Shown here piece by piece: positions 8,500-16,179 of a stretch of 64,000 bases of DNA. Position 1 is the first letter of the stretch; each line of letters begins with the position of its first letter. Location of the stretch: positions 1,054,001 to 1,118,000 of the forward strand of contig NZ_JACRTF010000001.1 in NCBI RefSeq assembly GCF_014385165.1. Direction: 5' to 3'. Source of the DNA: Jilunia laotingensis. Lineage in GTDB: Bacteria; Bacteroidota; Bacteroidia; Bacteroidales; Bacteroidaceae. Under the pieces are notes generated by a model. It was not told the origin of the DNA. It did no database searches and saw only the letters and a program-made list of their open reading frames with translations. A program made the position numbers and the translations under genes.

Positions 8500-9437
8500 T
8501 GGCGAAAATCGTAAAGGGAAGCGACTTCAAGGGTGTGGTGGATTATATCCTTGATAAAGGAAAGAATGCCCAAGTTGTCGCATATGATGGCTTGTTTATG
8601 GAGAACAAGGAAACCATTGCCATGAGTTTCAATGCCCAGTCGCTGATGAACGGCAATGTGGCGAAACCTGTCGGGCATATCGCATTGAGTTTTTCCAAAG
8701 AGGATGAGCCACGTCTGACGAACTGTGTCATGGGAGGTATCGCACTTGAATATATGGAACGGATGGGAATCAAGGACACGCAGTTCTTCATCGCCCGTCA
8801 TTTCGACAAGGAGCATCCGCACGTGCATATCGCCTTCAACCGCATAGACAACAACGGCAATACCATATCCGACAGGCACGAGCGTCTGCGCAGTACCCGT
8901 ATCTGCAAGGAACTAACCTTGATATATGGCTTGCACATGGCAAACGGGAAGGAGAATGTCAAACGCAACCGATTGAAAGAGCCGGATAAGACAAAGTACG
9001 AGCTTTACGACATCCTTAAAACGGAAGTCGGCATATGTGGAAACTGGGGCGTGCTTGTCGCAAATCTAAAACGGCAAGGAGTGGAAGTGCATTTCAGCCA
9101 CAGAGGACAGACGGACGAGATACAAGGCGTAGTGTTCACCAAGAACGGCTACCACTTCAACGGGTCCAAGGTGGATAGGCGTTTCAGCTATTCCAAGATT
9201 GACGCAGCTTTGCAGAGTAACAGATGCAGGGAACGGAAAGGAATGATGACCAACGAATATGAAGTTGCTACACCAAGTACACCATCCAGCATAGCACAAA
9301 GTGAGTTCTTCAACGGTTCATTGGGATTGCTGAACGGTAGTGATTCTTCTTGCAACGCTGCTGATGTAGAAGCCAATCAGGAAATGGCAGAGATACTTCG
9401 TAGAAAGAAGAAACGCAAACGAGGAATGAGATTGTAA
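8496..9437 (+). CDS. Relaxase / mobilization nuclease (MobB-like)
   Basis: A relaxase of about 313 aa that would nick oriT and pilot the strand into a recipient. It starts MMAKIVKGSDFKGVVDYILDKGKNAQVV, the standard start of this family. The HUH metal site is FDKEHPHVHIAFNRID (His-x-His near residues 108-112). The ORF is open upstream, but the ATGs at 8496/8499 overlapping the accessory gene are the sensible starts. The C-terminus is basic (RRKKKRKRGMRL). It is full length for small Bacteroides mobilizable transposons. Confidence 0.9.
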   Translation: MMAKIVKGSDFKGVVDYILDKGKNAQVVAYDGLFMENKETIAMSFNAQSLMNGNVAKPVGHIALSFSKEDEPRLTNCVMGGIALEYMERMGIKDTQFFIARHFDKEHPHVHIAFNRIDNNGNTISDRHERLRSTRICKELTLIYGLHMANGKENVKRNRLKEPDKTKYELYDILKTEVGICGNWGVLVANLKRQGVEVHFSHRGQTDEIQGVVFTKNGYHFNGSKVDRRFSYSKIDAALQSNRCRERKGMMTNEYEVATPSTPSSIAQSEFFNGSLGLLNGSDSSCNAADVEANQEMAEILRRKKKRKRGMRL

Positions 9438-9548
9438 CAACCATAGAACATAGTCCGGTGGAAAATTTCATCGGCGACTATATTATAATCGGACGTTCGG
9501 GATTATGTGCGAAAGATGAAATCCATCCGAACGGGATAAAAACAAAAC

Positions 9549-9598
9549 AAAGAGATAAGGGTGAATTATTGGATTGTATTCGCTCTTATCTCTTTTCG
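9549..9598 (+). terminator. Strong stem-loop terminator after relaxase
   Basis: AAAGAGATAAG (9549-9559) pairs perfectly with CTTATCTCTTT (9585-9595). Further inner pairing is possible (GTGAAT with ATTCGC, one G-T pair). It lies between the relaxase and arsR. Confidence 0.65.
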
Positions 9599-9649
9599 AC
9601 TAAAGATAAGTTAAAATGATACTGCACAAATAAAAATAATCGGAAACAC

Positions 9650-9680
9650 TTGCGCATTCCGAAATATGCTCGTAATTTTG
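9650..9680 (+). promoter_or_regulatory. Promoter of arsR
   Basis: A -33-like TTGC begins at 9650, and a TAATTTTG -7 box lies at 9673-9680, about 20 bases away. The arsR ATG follows at 9705. This is a good match to the Bacteroides housekeeping promoter. Confidence 0.65.
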
Positions 9681-9704
9681 CGAACAACAAACAACACCGT
9701 GAAA

Positions 9705-9983
9705 ATGGATAATAAAGAATATACTACAACTCAAGAGCAACTTGCCCGGTTCGCCAAAGCAATGGGACATCCAGCGAGAATGGCAATTCTTGAATTTCTG
9801 ATAAAGCAAAATACGTGTTTTTTCGGAGATATACATGAGGTACTGCCGATTTCTAAAGCAACTGTTTCTCAGCATCTGAAAGAGCTGAAAGATGCAGGAT
9901 TGATACAGGGAGAAATAGAAACTCCCAAAGTAAAATACTGCATCAACCGTGAAAATTGGAAGATTGCCGGCACAGTTGCATAA
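9705..9983 (+). CDS. arsR: ArsR-family repressor, C-terminus replaced by IS end
   Basis: A 92-aa winged-helix metalloregulator with QLARFAKAMGHPARMAILEFLI, a recognition helix in ISKATVSQHLKELKDAGLIQG, and a wing ending KYCINRENW. It would repress an arsenic (or other metalloid) operon. The last residues and stop are encoded by the terminal inverted repeat of the IS that starts at 9969. The original C-terminus is therefore lost, although the DNA-binding domain is whole. I chose ATG 9705 over an upstream in-frame ATG that precedes the promoter boxes. The rest of the operon (permease, arsC) is now 12.4 kb away. Confidence 0.85.
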   Translation: MDNKEYTTTQEQLARFAKAMGHPARMAILEFLIKQNTCFFGDIHEVLPISKATVSQHLKELKDAGLIQGEIETPKVKYCINRENWKIAGTVA

Positions 9984-10004
9984 GTCCGTGGCAATATAAT
10001 CATG

Positions 10005-11081
10005 TTATCCAAAGATCATAGACGCTCTGAACATAAAGAAAGGTAAATCCTGCACACCGCGTAGTTGTGCTCTAAAGCCTTTCAACTTAGAGTTAAGAGA
10101 TTCAGCATGAGCATTGGTTGATCTGTTTATGAAGTAATTTAGTACTTCTTCTTCCTTATACTTGATGGCATCCCTTGCAGCCTTTACTTCACGCAACGTA
10201 CAAGCTAATACCTTCTGATACCACTCATGCAGTTTAACCTTAGCAGTACCCCGGTCGATAGACTTGTTGCTAAACACGCTTCTTAGGCTACAAATCAAAG
10301 TATATGCTTCCTTTATCTTTGGGAACATCCTGAAAAGTATCTTTGCACGTGTTTTCTGCCTGTCTGTCCATTTCTCACCACTCACACTCAGCAGATACTT
10401 GCTTCTTGTCAGCAGTTCTATGACAGTCTCGCCATTGGCAAGCATGGTTGGCCTGAAGCGTTTGTTCAACCTCTGTGGCTTGCGTCCCCGCTTCTTGCCT
10501 TTGTATTTCTTTGGATGTTTCTTGCGGTAGTATTTACGGCTCTTTATCAGCTGTTCAAGTTTCTTTTTGAACATGGCCTTCTCCTTGTTTTGTGCTTTCT
10601 GTGCTTCTCGTTTAGCTTTGAGGCGGAGTTCCTCCACTGCTTCGATACAACGCTTGACGATATGGAAGCAGTCAATGACTATGGCTGCATTAGGAAAGGC
10701 TTCTGTGACGACAGCAAACATGCTGTCAGAGAAGTCCATGGTAACTTCCTCGACCTGCTCTCGCTGTTCCTGCGGTATCTGCATAAGAACATTGATAATG
10801 TCTGAGGCCTTAGTGCCTTTTACAGCTGCTATTAAGGTGTGACGTTTTCCATGCCCTTCTTTGTTGGTCAAGAATGTCATCAGATCCTTGTGAAGCATGG
10901 TCTCGTCAATGCCCAGTCGTTTGCCTATGTTCTTAGGATGCAGCACCCAGTCCTCTGCATGACTGGCTTGTTCCCAATTACGGAAACCGCTCAGATGATC
11001 CTTGTAAGCACGCTCCAGGTTATTGCCATCTACCTTAAAGTATAGCCCCAGCGAGCGGGCCGTTATCGGGTAGGTATCCAA
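10005..11081 (-). CDS. ISAon1/ISL3-type transposase, main catalytic ORF
   Basis: A 358-aa DDE transposase. It contains KRLGIDETMLHKD (first Asp), EEVTMDFSDSMFAVVTEAFPNAAIVIDCFHIVKRCIEAV (second Asp region) and a late helix NAHAESLNSKLKGFRA (Glu). This is the pattern of ISL3-like transposases. Its own start would be a TTG at 11081, directly after an A8 run, so it is probably made as a fusion with the upstream ORF by slippage. Confidence 0.85.
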   Translation of the reverse strand: MDTYPITARSLGLYFKVDGNNLERAYKDHLSGFRNWEQASHAEDWVLHPKNIGKRLGIDETMLHKDLMTFLTNKEGHGKRHTLIAAVKGTKASDIINVLMQIPQEQREQVEEVTMDFSDSMFAVVTEAFPNAAIVIDCFHIVKRCIEAVEELRLKAKREAQKAQNKEKAMFKKKLEQLIKSRKYYRKKHPKKYKGKKRGRKPQRLNKRFRPTMLANGETVIELLTRSKYLLSVSGEKWTDRQKTRAKILFRMFPKIKEAYTLICSLRSVFSNKSIDRGTAKVKLHEWYQKVLACTLREVKAARDAIKYKEEEVLNYFINRSTNAHAESLNSKLKGFRAQLRGVQDLPFFMFRASMIFG

Positions 11082-11466
11082 ATATTTTTTTTAAGACATC
11101 AGCAAACTCCTTAGAGTAGCTGGTGTTATCAGCAAGCAACGAGTACCTGTCAAGGATTATGTTTCTGCCTTCTGCCGTTAACCATCTGCGACGTCTGACA
11201 TGAAGAACGACCTTGTGATCACGGATAGGAAAGTCGTTAACCTGACGGCTTTCCGTGAAACCATTGGGCTTAAGGTCGTGCCACTCTTCTTCCCGTGCAT
11301 CTTTTTCGTCAAGATAGATGTGAAGAAGGACGCGCTCATTACCAGTCTCTTCAATAATGCCAGTGTGGTCTTCATTAACGGCTGTAACGTCGAAGAACTC
11401 AAGTATGCCTTTGGGAAGAAGGTAACTTGCCAGAATCTTATAGTCAAATGCTGATCGCTTACTCAT
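11035..11466 (-). CDS. ISAon1-family transposase N-terminal ORF
   Basis: A 143-aa ORF starting MSKRSAFDYKILASYLLPKGILEFFDV. Its features (DKEDAREEEWHDLKPNGF, then RRRRWLTAEG) are those of the N-terminal zinc-ribbon/HTH part of ISAon1-type transposases. It overlaps the catalytic ORF by 47 bases. The two frames are joined if one base of an A8 run (plus-strand T8 at about 11085-11092) is skipped. I chose the ATG at 11466. The 10 residues upstream lack family similarity. Confidence 0.75.
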   Translation of the reverse strand: MSKRSAFDYKILASYLLPKGILEFFDVTAVNEDHTGIIEETGNERVLLHIYLDEKDAREEEWHDLKPNGFTESRQVNDFPIRDHKVVLHVRRRRWLTAEGRNIILDRYSLLADNTSYSKEFADVLKKIFGYLPDNGPLAGAIL

Positions 11467-11550
11467 GAGTGCAAAGGTAATGCTTCTTATAAACATTTAA
11501 GCATTAAACAAGAAAATATAGACCTATACTACAAAAATAAGCCACGGATA

Positions 11551-11582
11551 TTTGCAACTGTGCCAATAAAAGCTTATCTTTG
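11551..11582 (+). promoter_or_regulatory. Hybrid outward promoter at the IS right end
   Basis: A TTTG -33 box at 11551-11554 lies inside the IS terminal inverted repeat. A TATCTTTG -7 box at 11575-11582 lies in the flanking DNA. The spacing of 20 is ideal for Bacteroides. It points at the outer-membrane barrel gene (11796). Confidence 0.6.
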
Positions 11583-11662
11583 CAACGAATTTAGAATAAA
11601 CAAATCATGTCAAGTATACGCTGTGCATTAGCACGTACATTTAGAATTCGCGCATAGTCTAT

Positions 11663-11690
11663 ACTGAGAACGCCTTTCTCAGTTTTCTTA
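11663..11690 (+). other. Leader hairpin with T-rich tail
   Basis: ACTGAGAA (11663-11670) pairs perfectly with TTCTCAGT (11676-11683), with a 5-nt loop and followed by TTTTCTTAT. It lies in the leader downstream of the IS-edge promoter. It may act as an attenuator or a weak terminator. Confidence 0.45.
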
Positions 11691-11745
11691 TAGCCTTCGA
11701 ATCTTCTGAGGGCAGATTTTTTATTATCATTTATTAATCAAGATT

Positions 11746-11805
11746 ATGGCACAGATGGCATTCTGTGTCTATATCTCATTTATAAGAAAACAAGTATGGA
11801 CTTAA
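11746..11805 (+). CDS. Possible 19-aa leader peptide
   Basis: A 19-codon ORF (MAQMAFCVYISFIRKQVWT) whose stop overlaps the start region of the next gene (ATG at 11796) by 10 bases in another frame. Such an overlap would allow coupled translation. Length and composition give no independent proof that it is translated. Confidence 0.25.
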   Translation: MAQMAFCVYISFIRKQVWT

Positions 11806-14114
11806 ATAAAAAACATTTATTATATCTCATTGTATTCTTCTTGTTTCTAAGTTTAAATGCCTTTGGGCAATCAAATAATATCACAGGAAGAATACTTGAC
11901 CAAAGCACAAAAGAACCTGTTGAATACGCCAATGTTACTCTGTTCAGGCAGGATTCGGTATTTATAGAAGGAACGGTGAGTGATACAATTGGAAGGTTTG
12001 GATTTACAAACCTCATTTCCGATGATTATGTGTTATTAATATCCTACATGGGCTTTGAAACTAAAAAAATCTTATTGCAAAACTTTTTAGAATCAGTTGA
12101 GATAGATGTATTCTTGAGTGAACGGATGTTATCGCTTGATGAAATTGTCATTTCAGCTTCATCTACAATCAGTAAAATAAATCAACGGATTGTTTTTCCA
12201 ACAAAGCTGCAACTTGACCACTCGGCAAACGGAATGCAACTATTGAATACTATGATGCTTTCGGGACTGAACATTAATCCGATGACGAATACAATTTCAT
12301 CCTCCGATGGAGGGAAAGTTGTGTTGCAAATCAATGGAGTGAATACGACATCAGAAGAGATTCTAACCTTGCAGCCACGCCAAATCAGACGGATTGAATA
12401 TTCGGATTATGCAGGAATAAGATATGGAGAAGCATCTAAAATTGTTAATTATATTGTTACAAGAGATGATAAGGGTGGTATTATTGGTATGGACTTGATG
12501 AACTCCCTGAATATTCTTGCGGGTGGAGATGTATTTTTCGCTAAGTTTAATAAAGGGAAGTCGGAATATGCATTGAATTACACAACTGCTTTTCAAAAAA
12601 TCAACAGCAACAACCGGACACGTACAGGAAGTTATCGGTTCAGAAATTCTATCCCATTACAGAGAGATGAAATCGGAGATGGCGGAGATTACTCATATCA
12701 GATGCACGATGTTACTTTCGGTTATAACTATCAAAAAAATGATTCGACATTCTTTAATGCCAAGTTGAAGTATGCCTTGACGGATCATCCGCATAACGAT
12801 TTCAAAAGTAATCTGAAAGAAAATAGCATAGAGATAGGACAGATATTGGATGGTGTCAGTCAGAAAATAAATACTCCAACAATGGACTTATACTATGAGC
12901 ATGGTTTGAAAAACCAGCAAAAAATTTACGTCAACATTGTCGGAAGTTATATCAAAGCAGAAACAGATCGCAACTATATCGAATACAATGATATTGATAC
13001 TATTTTTAGAGAGCAGTTTGGTTTGACTTCCGATAAATATTCATTGATAGCAGAAGGAATTTATGAGAAGAGTTTTACTTATGGAAGTTTGAAATTTGGG
13101 GTAAAGCACGTACAATCATTTACGAAGCAGGAAATTCAGCAAAATGGAGTATTTCAGTCAGATTTGAAACAATCAGAATCTTCTATTTTCTCAGAGTGGC
13201 TCCATAGTAAAAATAATTTCAGCTATTCTTTTGGGTTGCGGATTAATCGAGTGCATTTTTCTAACACTTCGACCAATAAGAGTTATTATAACCTTTTGCC
13301 CAAAGTCATGTTGGGGTATAGGTTGAATGAAAATTCTTTTATCCGTTACGATGTGGAGATGACTCAGACCAATCCGACTTTAGCTGAATTGACCAACACG
13401 GAAATTAGGATCGACCCTTATCTTGCCGAAAAAGGCAACTTATCATTAAAGCCCTATAATAATCTGAATAACAATCTTTTTTACGAAAACAAGAAAGGAT
13501 TATTTACATTCAATGCTAACCTGAGACATCATCACAAGCATAATCCCATCATGGAATCACTTAAAGAGCAAGGCGATGTATTCTTGATAATGTCTGAAAA
13601 TATGAAGAGCTGGAACAAATATAATGCTGAAATGACCCTAAAGGTGGGAATGATAAAAAACATACTGCAATTTTCTTTTACAGGTGGGTACAGTCATTTC
13701 AACAGTCAAGGGAAGAATTATTCTCACACACATTCTAATTTCTATTATAGTGCGAATGTTTTGGCAATGTATAAGAAATGGATGTTTATCGGTCAGATAC
13801 AACCATTTGACGAAAAGCTGTATGGTGAAACCCTTACTAAAAGCGGTAACTATCACTATTTAGCCATTCAATATAACACCGATAATTTCTCTTTTGGCAT
13901 AGGAGCGTTCAATCCATTCCGGAATGTTTCACGTACTATTATAGAGAATAAAAATAATCAGTCACCTTTCAGGCGGGAAAGCTTCAGTAGTGCCTCCCAA
14001 ACCATTGTTGCTACTCTTACGTGGAACTTTAGTTTTGGAAAAACTCACAATTCAAGTAGTAAGTCTATTGAAAATAAGGATACTGATTATGGTATAAAAA
14101 GCAGTTACAAATAA
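11796..14114 (+). CDS. Outer-membrane beta-barrel protein (TonB-receptor-like, CarboxypepD_reg N-domain)
   Basis: A 772-aa outer-membrane protein. It has a signal peptide (about 1-25, ending FGQ), a carboxypeptidase-regulatory-like beta domain (about 27-105: GRILDQSTKEPVEYANVTL, GRFGFTNL), and a plug-like segment (VLQINGVNTTSEEILTLQP). A long barrel follows, rich in aromatic strand motifs and ending TWNFSFGK. It resembles the outer-membrane beta-barrel family that lacks a clear TonB box, so active transport is uncertain. It is moderately A+T rich relative to the core genes. It lies 231 bases after the ISAon1-like element, whose edge may drive it. A small frameshifted gene follows 11 bases downstream. 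Confidence 0.82.
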   Translation: MDLNKKHLLYLIVFFLFLSLNAFGQSNNITGRILDQSTKEPVEYANVTLFRQDSVFIEGTVSDTIGRFGFTNLISDDYVLLISYMGFETKKILLQNFLESVEIDVFLSERMLSLDEIVISASSTISKINQRIVFPTKLQLDHSANGMQLLNTMMLSGLNINPMTNTISSSDGGKVVLQINGVNTTSEEILTLQPRQIRRIEYSDYAGIRYGEASKIVNYIVTRDDKGGIIGMDLMNSLNILAGGDVFFAKFNKGKSEYALNYTTAFQKINSNNRTRTGSYRFRNSIPLQRDEIGDGGDYSYQMHDVTFGYNYQKNDSTFFNAKLKYALTDHPHNDFKSNLKENSIEIGQILDGVSQKINTPTMDLYYEHGLKNQQKIYVNIVGSYIKAETDRNYIEYNDIDTIFREQFGLTSDKYSLIAEGIYEKSFTYGSLKFGVKHVQSFTKQEIQQNGVFQSDLKQSESSIFSEWLHSKNNFSYSFGLRINRVHFSNTSTNKSYYNLLPKVMLGYRLNENSFIRYDVEMTQTNPTLAELTNTEIRIDPYLAEKGNLSLKPYNNLNNNLFYENKKGLFTFNANLRHHHKHNPIMESLKEQGDVFLIMSENMKSWNKYNAEMTLKVGMIKNILQFSFTGGYSHFNSQGKNYSHTHSNFYYSANVLAMYKKWMFIGQIQPFDEKLYGETLTKSGNYHYLAIQYNTDNFSFGIGAFNPFRNVSRTIIENKNNQSPFRRESFSSASQTIVATLTWNFSFGKTHNSSSKSIENKDTDYGIKSSYK

Positions 14115-14125
14115 AGGAGTTTGTT

Positions 14126-14344
14126 ATGAATGAAAATAGCTTGGAGTTATTCAGTCTATTATCTGACACTCCACAAGTTTCAAAAGAAGAAATGCAAAAT
14201 GCCTATAAACATTTTACGGAACAGATAATAGCGATCAGTCAATCCGAACAAAGCTATCATGAAATATTTCGGAAACTGAATATTACCCGTATCGAGTTTG
14301 ATTCTTTGAAATCATCATCTTTTTATGAGTTGAAAAAAAAATGA
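14126..14344 (+). CDS. Hypothetical protein, N-terminal part of frameshifted gene
   Basis: A 72-aa helical ORF (MNENSLELFSLLSDTPQVSK...) ending at a run of nine A (14333-14341) followed by TGA. Removing one A opens the frame straight through into the ORF at 14370-14762, which would give a product of about 211 aa. No domain recognised. It lies 11 bases after the barrel gene and probably shares its transcript. Confidence 0.6.
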   Translation: MNENSLELFSLLSDTPQVSKEEMQNAYKHFTEQIIAISQSEQSYHEIFRKLNITRIEFDSLKSSSFYELKKK

Positions 14345-14369
14345 GCTCAAAAAAGTATATCAACGGAAA

Positions 14370-14762
14370 GTGATGATGTTGCTTGAATCTGAAATTGATT
14401 TGCTGAAATTTACTTTCTTGCGAACAAATCACTTCTCCAACAACAACCAATCAAATATCCCCAAAGTCTATTTTATCCCCAATTCTCGAAAAGGATTGGG
14501 AATTGACAGTATGGGAGAATTAGCCGTATCGTTTGAACTCTCCGGGCAATTTGTTAATGAAGCAGGAATCTCCGTTCCATATATCCATATTGCCCATGCT
14601 CTGGAACAAGCCTTCAATTTCACGTTTGGGAACGTTCATAAATCTAAGGGTAGAGTATTCAAGCGCAAACCTTTCAATCTTACCAAAGCGTTGGATTACC
14701 TGAAAAATCTCGTCATCCGGGAAAATCGAAACAGGGTTGCAAACAAAGATGAAAAAAGATGA
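14370..14762 (+). CDS. RteC-like C-terminal fragment, weak assignment
   Basis: A 130-aa ORF. The C-terminal pattern is SMGELAVSFELSGQFVNEAG, then IAHALEQAFNFTFGNVHKSKGR, then LDYLKNLVIREN. It loosely follows the RteC C-terminal layout (ELIYALxxSGxxN...F...F...G..Y...R...R...FLdxLkexL). RteC proteins of about 200-280 aa regulate excision in Bacteroides elements, and the repaired length of about 211 aa fits. The similarity is weak, so the role is inference. The reading frame is continuous with the upstream ORF except at the A9 run. Confidence 0.5.
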   Translation: MMMLLESEIDLLKFTFLRTNHFSNNNQSNIPKVYFIPNSRKGLGIDSMGELAVSFELSGQFVNEAGISVPYIHIAHALEQAFNFTFGNVHKSKGRVFKRKPFNLTKALDYLKNLVIRENRNRVANKDEKR

Positions 14763-14803
14763 TTTTATAATTCACTAATTTATAGATGTTTGCAAAACGG
14801 CTT

Positions 14804-14836
14804 TAGGGGAGTCCATAGGGATTCCCCTATTTTATT
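14804..14836 (+). terminator. Rho-independent terminator
   Basis: TAGGGGA (14804-14810) pairs with TCCCCTA (14823-14829), followed by TTTTATTT. It ends the barrel/RteC-like transcript. Confidence 0.7.
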
Positions 14837-14911
14837 TGCTTCGTTCTTCCGTCCTTTGCTTCGTCAATGCATTGGACACAAGTAGTATTAATCAGTAAAA
14901 CGAAGTAAATC

Positions 14912-15268
14912 ATGTATATCAATAACGAAGATTTTGAAATATGGATGCAGAAGTTATCCAAAAAATTGAGTGAGATCGGTCAAGACTTGAAATCACTCAT
15001 CAACACCAAAGAAGTATTTGACCCTGATGAGAAACTACTCGATAACCAAGATTTGGCTTTTCTTCTCAAAGTGAGTTATAGAACTCTTCAACGATACAGA
15101 AGCAGTAAAAAACTACCCTTCTTTATGGTAGCTCATAAGACCTATTACCGCACTTCTGATGTCCGGGAGTTTGTCCGTTCCCATATGGATTTTCAAACCT
15201 ATCAGGACTTTGAGAAAAAGCATCCGAAGCCCGAAGACGAGGACAAGAAAGACGAAAATGATGAATGA
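14912..15268 (+). CDS. Helix-turn-helix (MerR-like/excisionase-type) protein
   Basis: A 118-aa protein with a winged-HTH core of the HTH_17 type: LLDNQDLAFLLKVSYRTLQRYRSSKKLPFFMVAHKTYYRTSDVREFVRSH. The N-terminus is helical and the tail very acidic (KKHPKPEDEDKKDENDE). Small proteins of this kind act as excisionase or regulatory factors in Bacteroides mobile elements. It precedes the second mobilization module. Confidence 0.82.
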   Translation: MYINNEDFEIWMQKLSKKLSEIGQDLKSLINTKEVFDPDEKLLDNQDLAFLLKVSYRTLQRYRSSKKLPFFMVAHKTYYRTSDVREFVRSHMDFQTYQDFEKKHPKPEDEDKKDENDE

Positions 15269-15570
15269 TTCTGCTTTTTATGTTCTTAGCAGAATAGCGC
15301 AAGCGGATGAAGGCTTGTTTTAAGTTTACGCCTTCAAAGTAGCTCCGCATTTAGCCGAAACAACCTCGCCTCCCGGCTCTGTTCGTTTCGCTAAATTGAG
15401 CAAGAGGGAACTGGACTTCGTCCTGTTCTTCCTCTTGCCCTGCGGGGCAAAGCCTTCGGCTTTAGTGCTTTAGGATAAAGCACAGTTATAACACTTGCTA
15501 TAACTCGAATTGATATACAATTCTATTTCAGCAAGTTATATATATGAATAGCTATAAAATAGTTATAACT
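15269..15570 (+). other. Candidate oriT / regulatory region of second mobilization module
   Basis: Non-coding and packed with inverted repeats. GCAAGAGG (15400-15407) pairs with CCTCTTGC (15431-15438), with inner GAAC/GTTC pairing. Small GC hairpins follow (AAGCCTTCGGCTTT). Several copies of TATAACT/AGTTATA occur just before the BtgA-like start. The position directly before the mobilization genes fits an oriT with autoregulatory sites. Confidence 0.5.
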
Positions 15571-16176
15571 ATGGCTAAACAGAATAGAAATATCATATTT
15601 ACGACAATAGCGATAGAAGCGGAAACGGACAAGTTGATAGAAAAACTTTGTAAACGCTATTCGCTGAAAAAAGGAGAAATTACAAAACTGGCTTTCCTAT
15701 ATCTGGATAAAGCCCATATCAACCCTGCGGATGCGCCTGAATCGGTAAAGACGGAACTTGCCAAAATCAACAAACGGCAGGATGATATTATCCGTTTCAT
15801 TCGCAGCTATGAGGAAGATAAGCTAAACCCGATGATAAGAACAAGCCATTCAATCGCTACCCGCTTTGATACTGCCTTGAAAGAACAGAAAGGATTAATA
15901 ACTTCTGAAATAGAGCAAAGCCGGGAATTACAGGATAATGTTCTGAAAAAGATAAGCGAAACTTTCAACCAACATGCCGGAGTGATTAACAACCAAGCTA
16001 AACAGATAAACGAGCTTGCCCAATCCATAAACGCATCATCAAAAAAGCAGGAGCGGAATAATAATAAACTCCTGAAATTGATTTCCCTGTATTCGGAACT
16101 GGCAACATGCGGAGTAATGGACGGTAAGCGGAAAGAGAACCTAAGAGCAGAAATAAACGACCTGATAAACGAATAA
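15571..16176 (+). CDS. BfmA/BtgA-family mobilization protein
   Basis: A 201-aa relaxosome accessory protein. The N-terminus (TTIAIEAETDKLIEKLCKRYSLKKGEITKLAFLYLDKAHINP) looks like a ribbon-helix-helix. The signature stretch is INKRQDDIIRFIRSYEEDKLNPMIR. A long coiled-coil-like helix follows (about 100-175). I chose ATG 15571 because the nine upstream residues overlap the TATAACT repeats. The relaxase gene starts 4 bases after its stop. It would bind the second oriT. Confidence 0.85.
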   Translation: MAKQNRNIIFTTIAIEAETDKLIEKLCKRYSLKKGEITKLAFLYLDKAHINPADAPESVKTELAKINKRQDDIIRFIRSYEEDKLNPMIRTSHSIATRFDTALKEQKGLITSEIEQSRELQDNVLKKISETFNQHAGVINNQAKQINELAQSINASSKKQERNNNKLLKLISLYSELATCGVMDGKRKENLRAEINDLINE

Positions 16177-16179
16177 CCC

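Larger units (their letters stand above)
9969..11564 (-). mobile_element. ISAon1-like insertion sequence (1596 bp)
   Basis: The ends are inverted repeats at 9969-9992 and 11541-11564. Both begin GGCACAGTTGCA and end TCCGTGGC, with 21 of 24 positions identical. Between them are two overlapping minus-strand transposase ORFs. No target-site duplication is visible (the left flank reads AAGATTGCC, the right AATAAAAG). Either one flank has been rearranged or the IS sits at a deletion junction. The left end lies inside arsR. Confidence 0.8.

Noticed and set aside
9969..11564. Target-site duplication around the ISAon1-like element
   Set aside because: The 8-9 bases on each side do not match.
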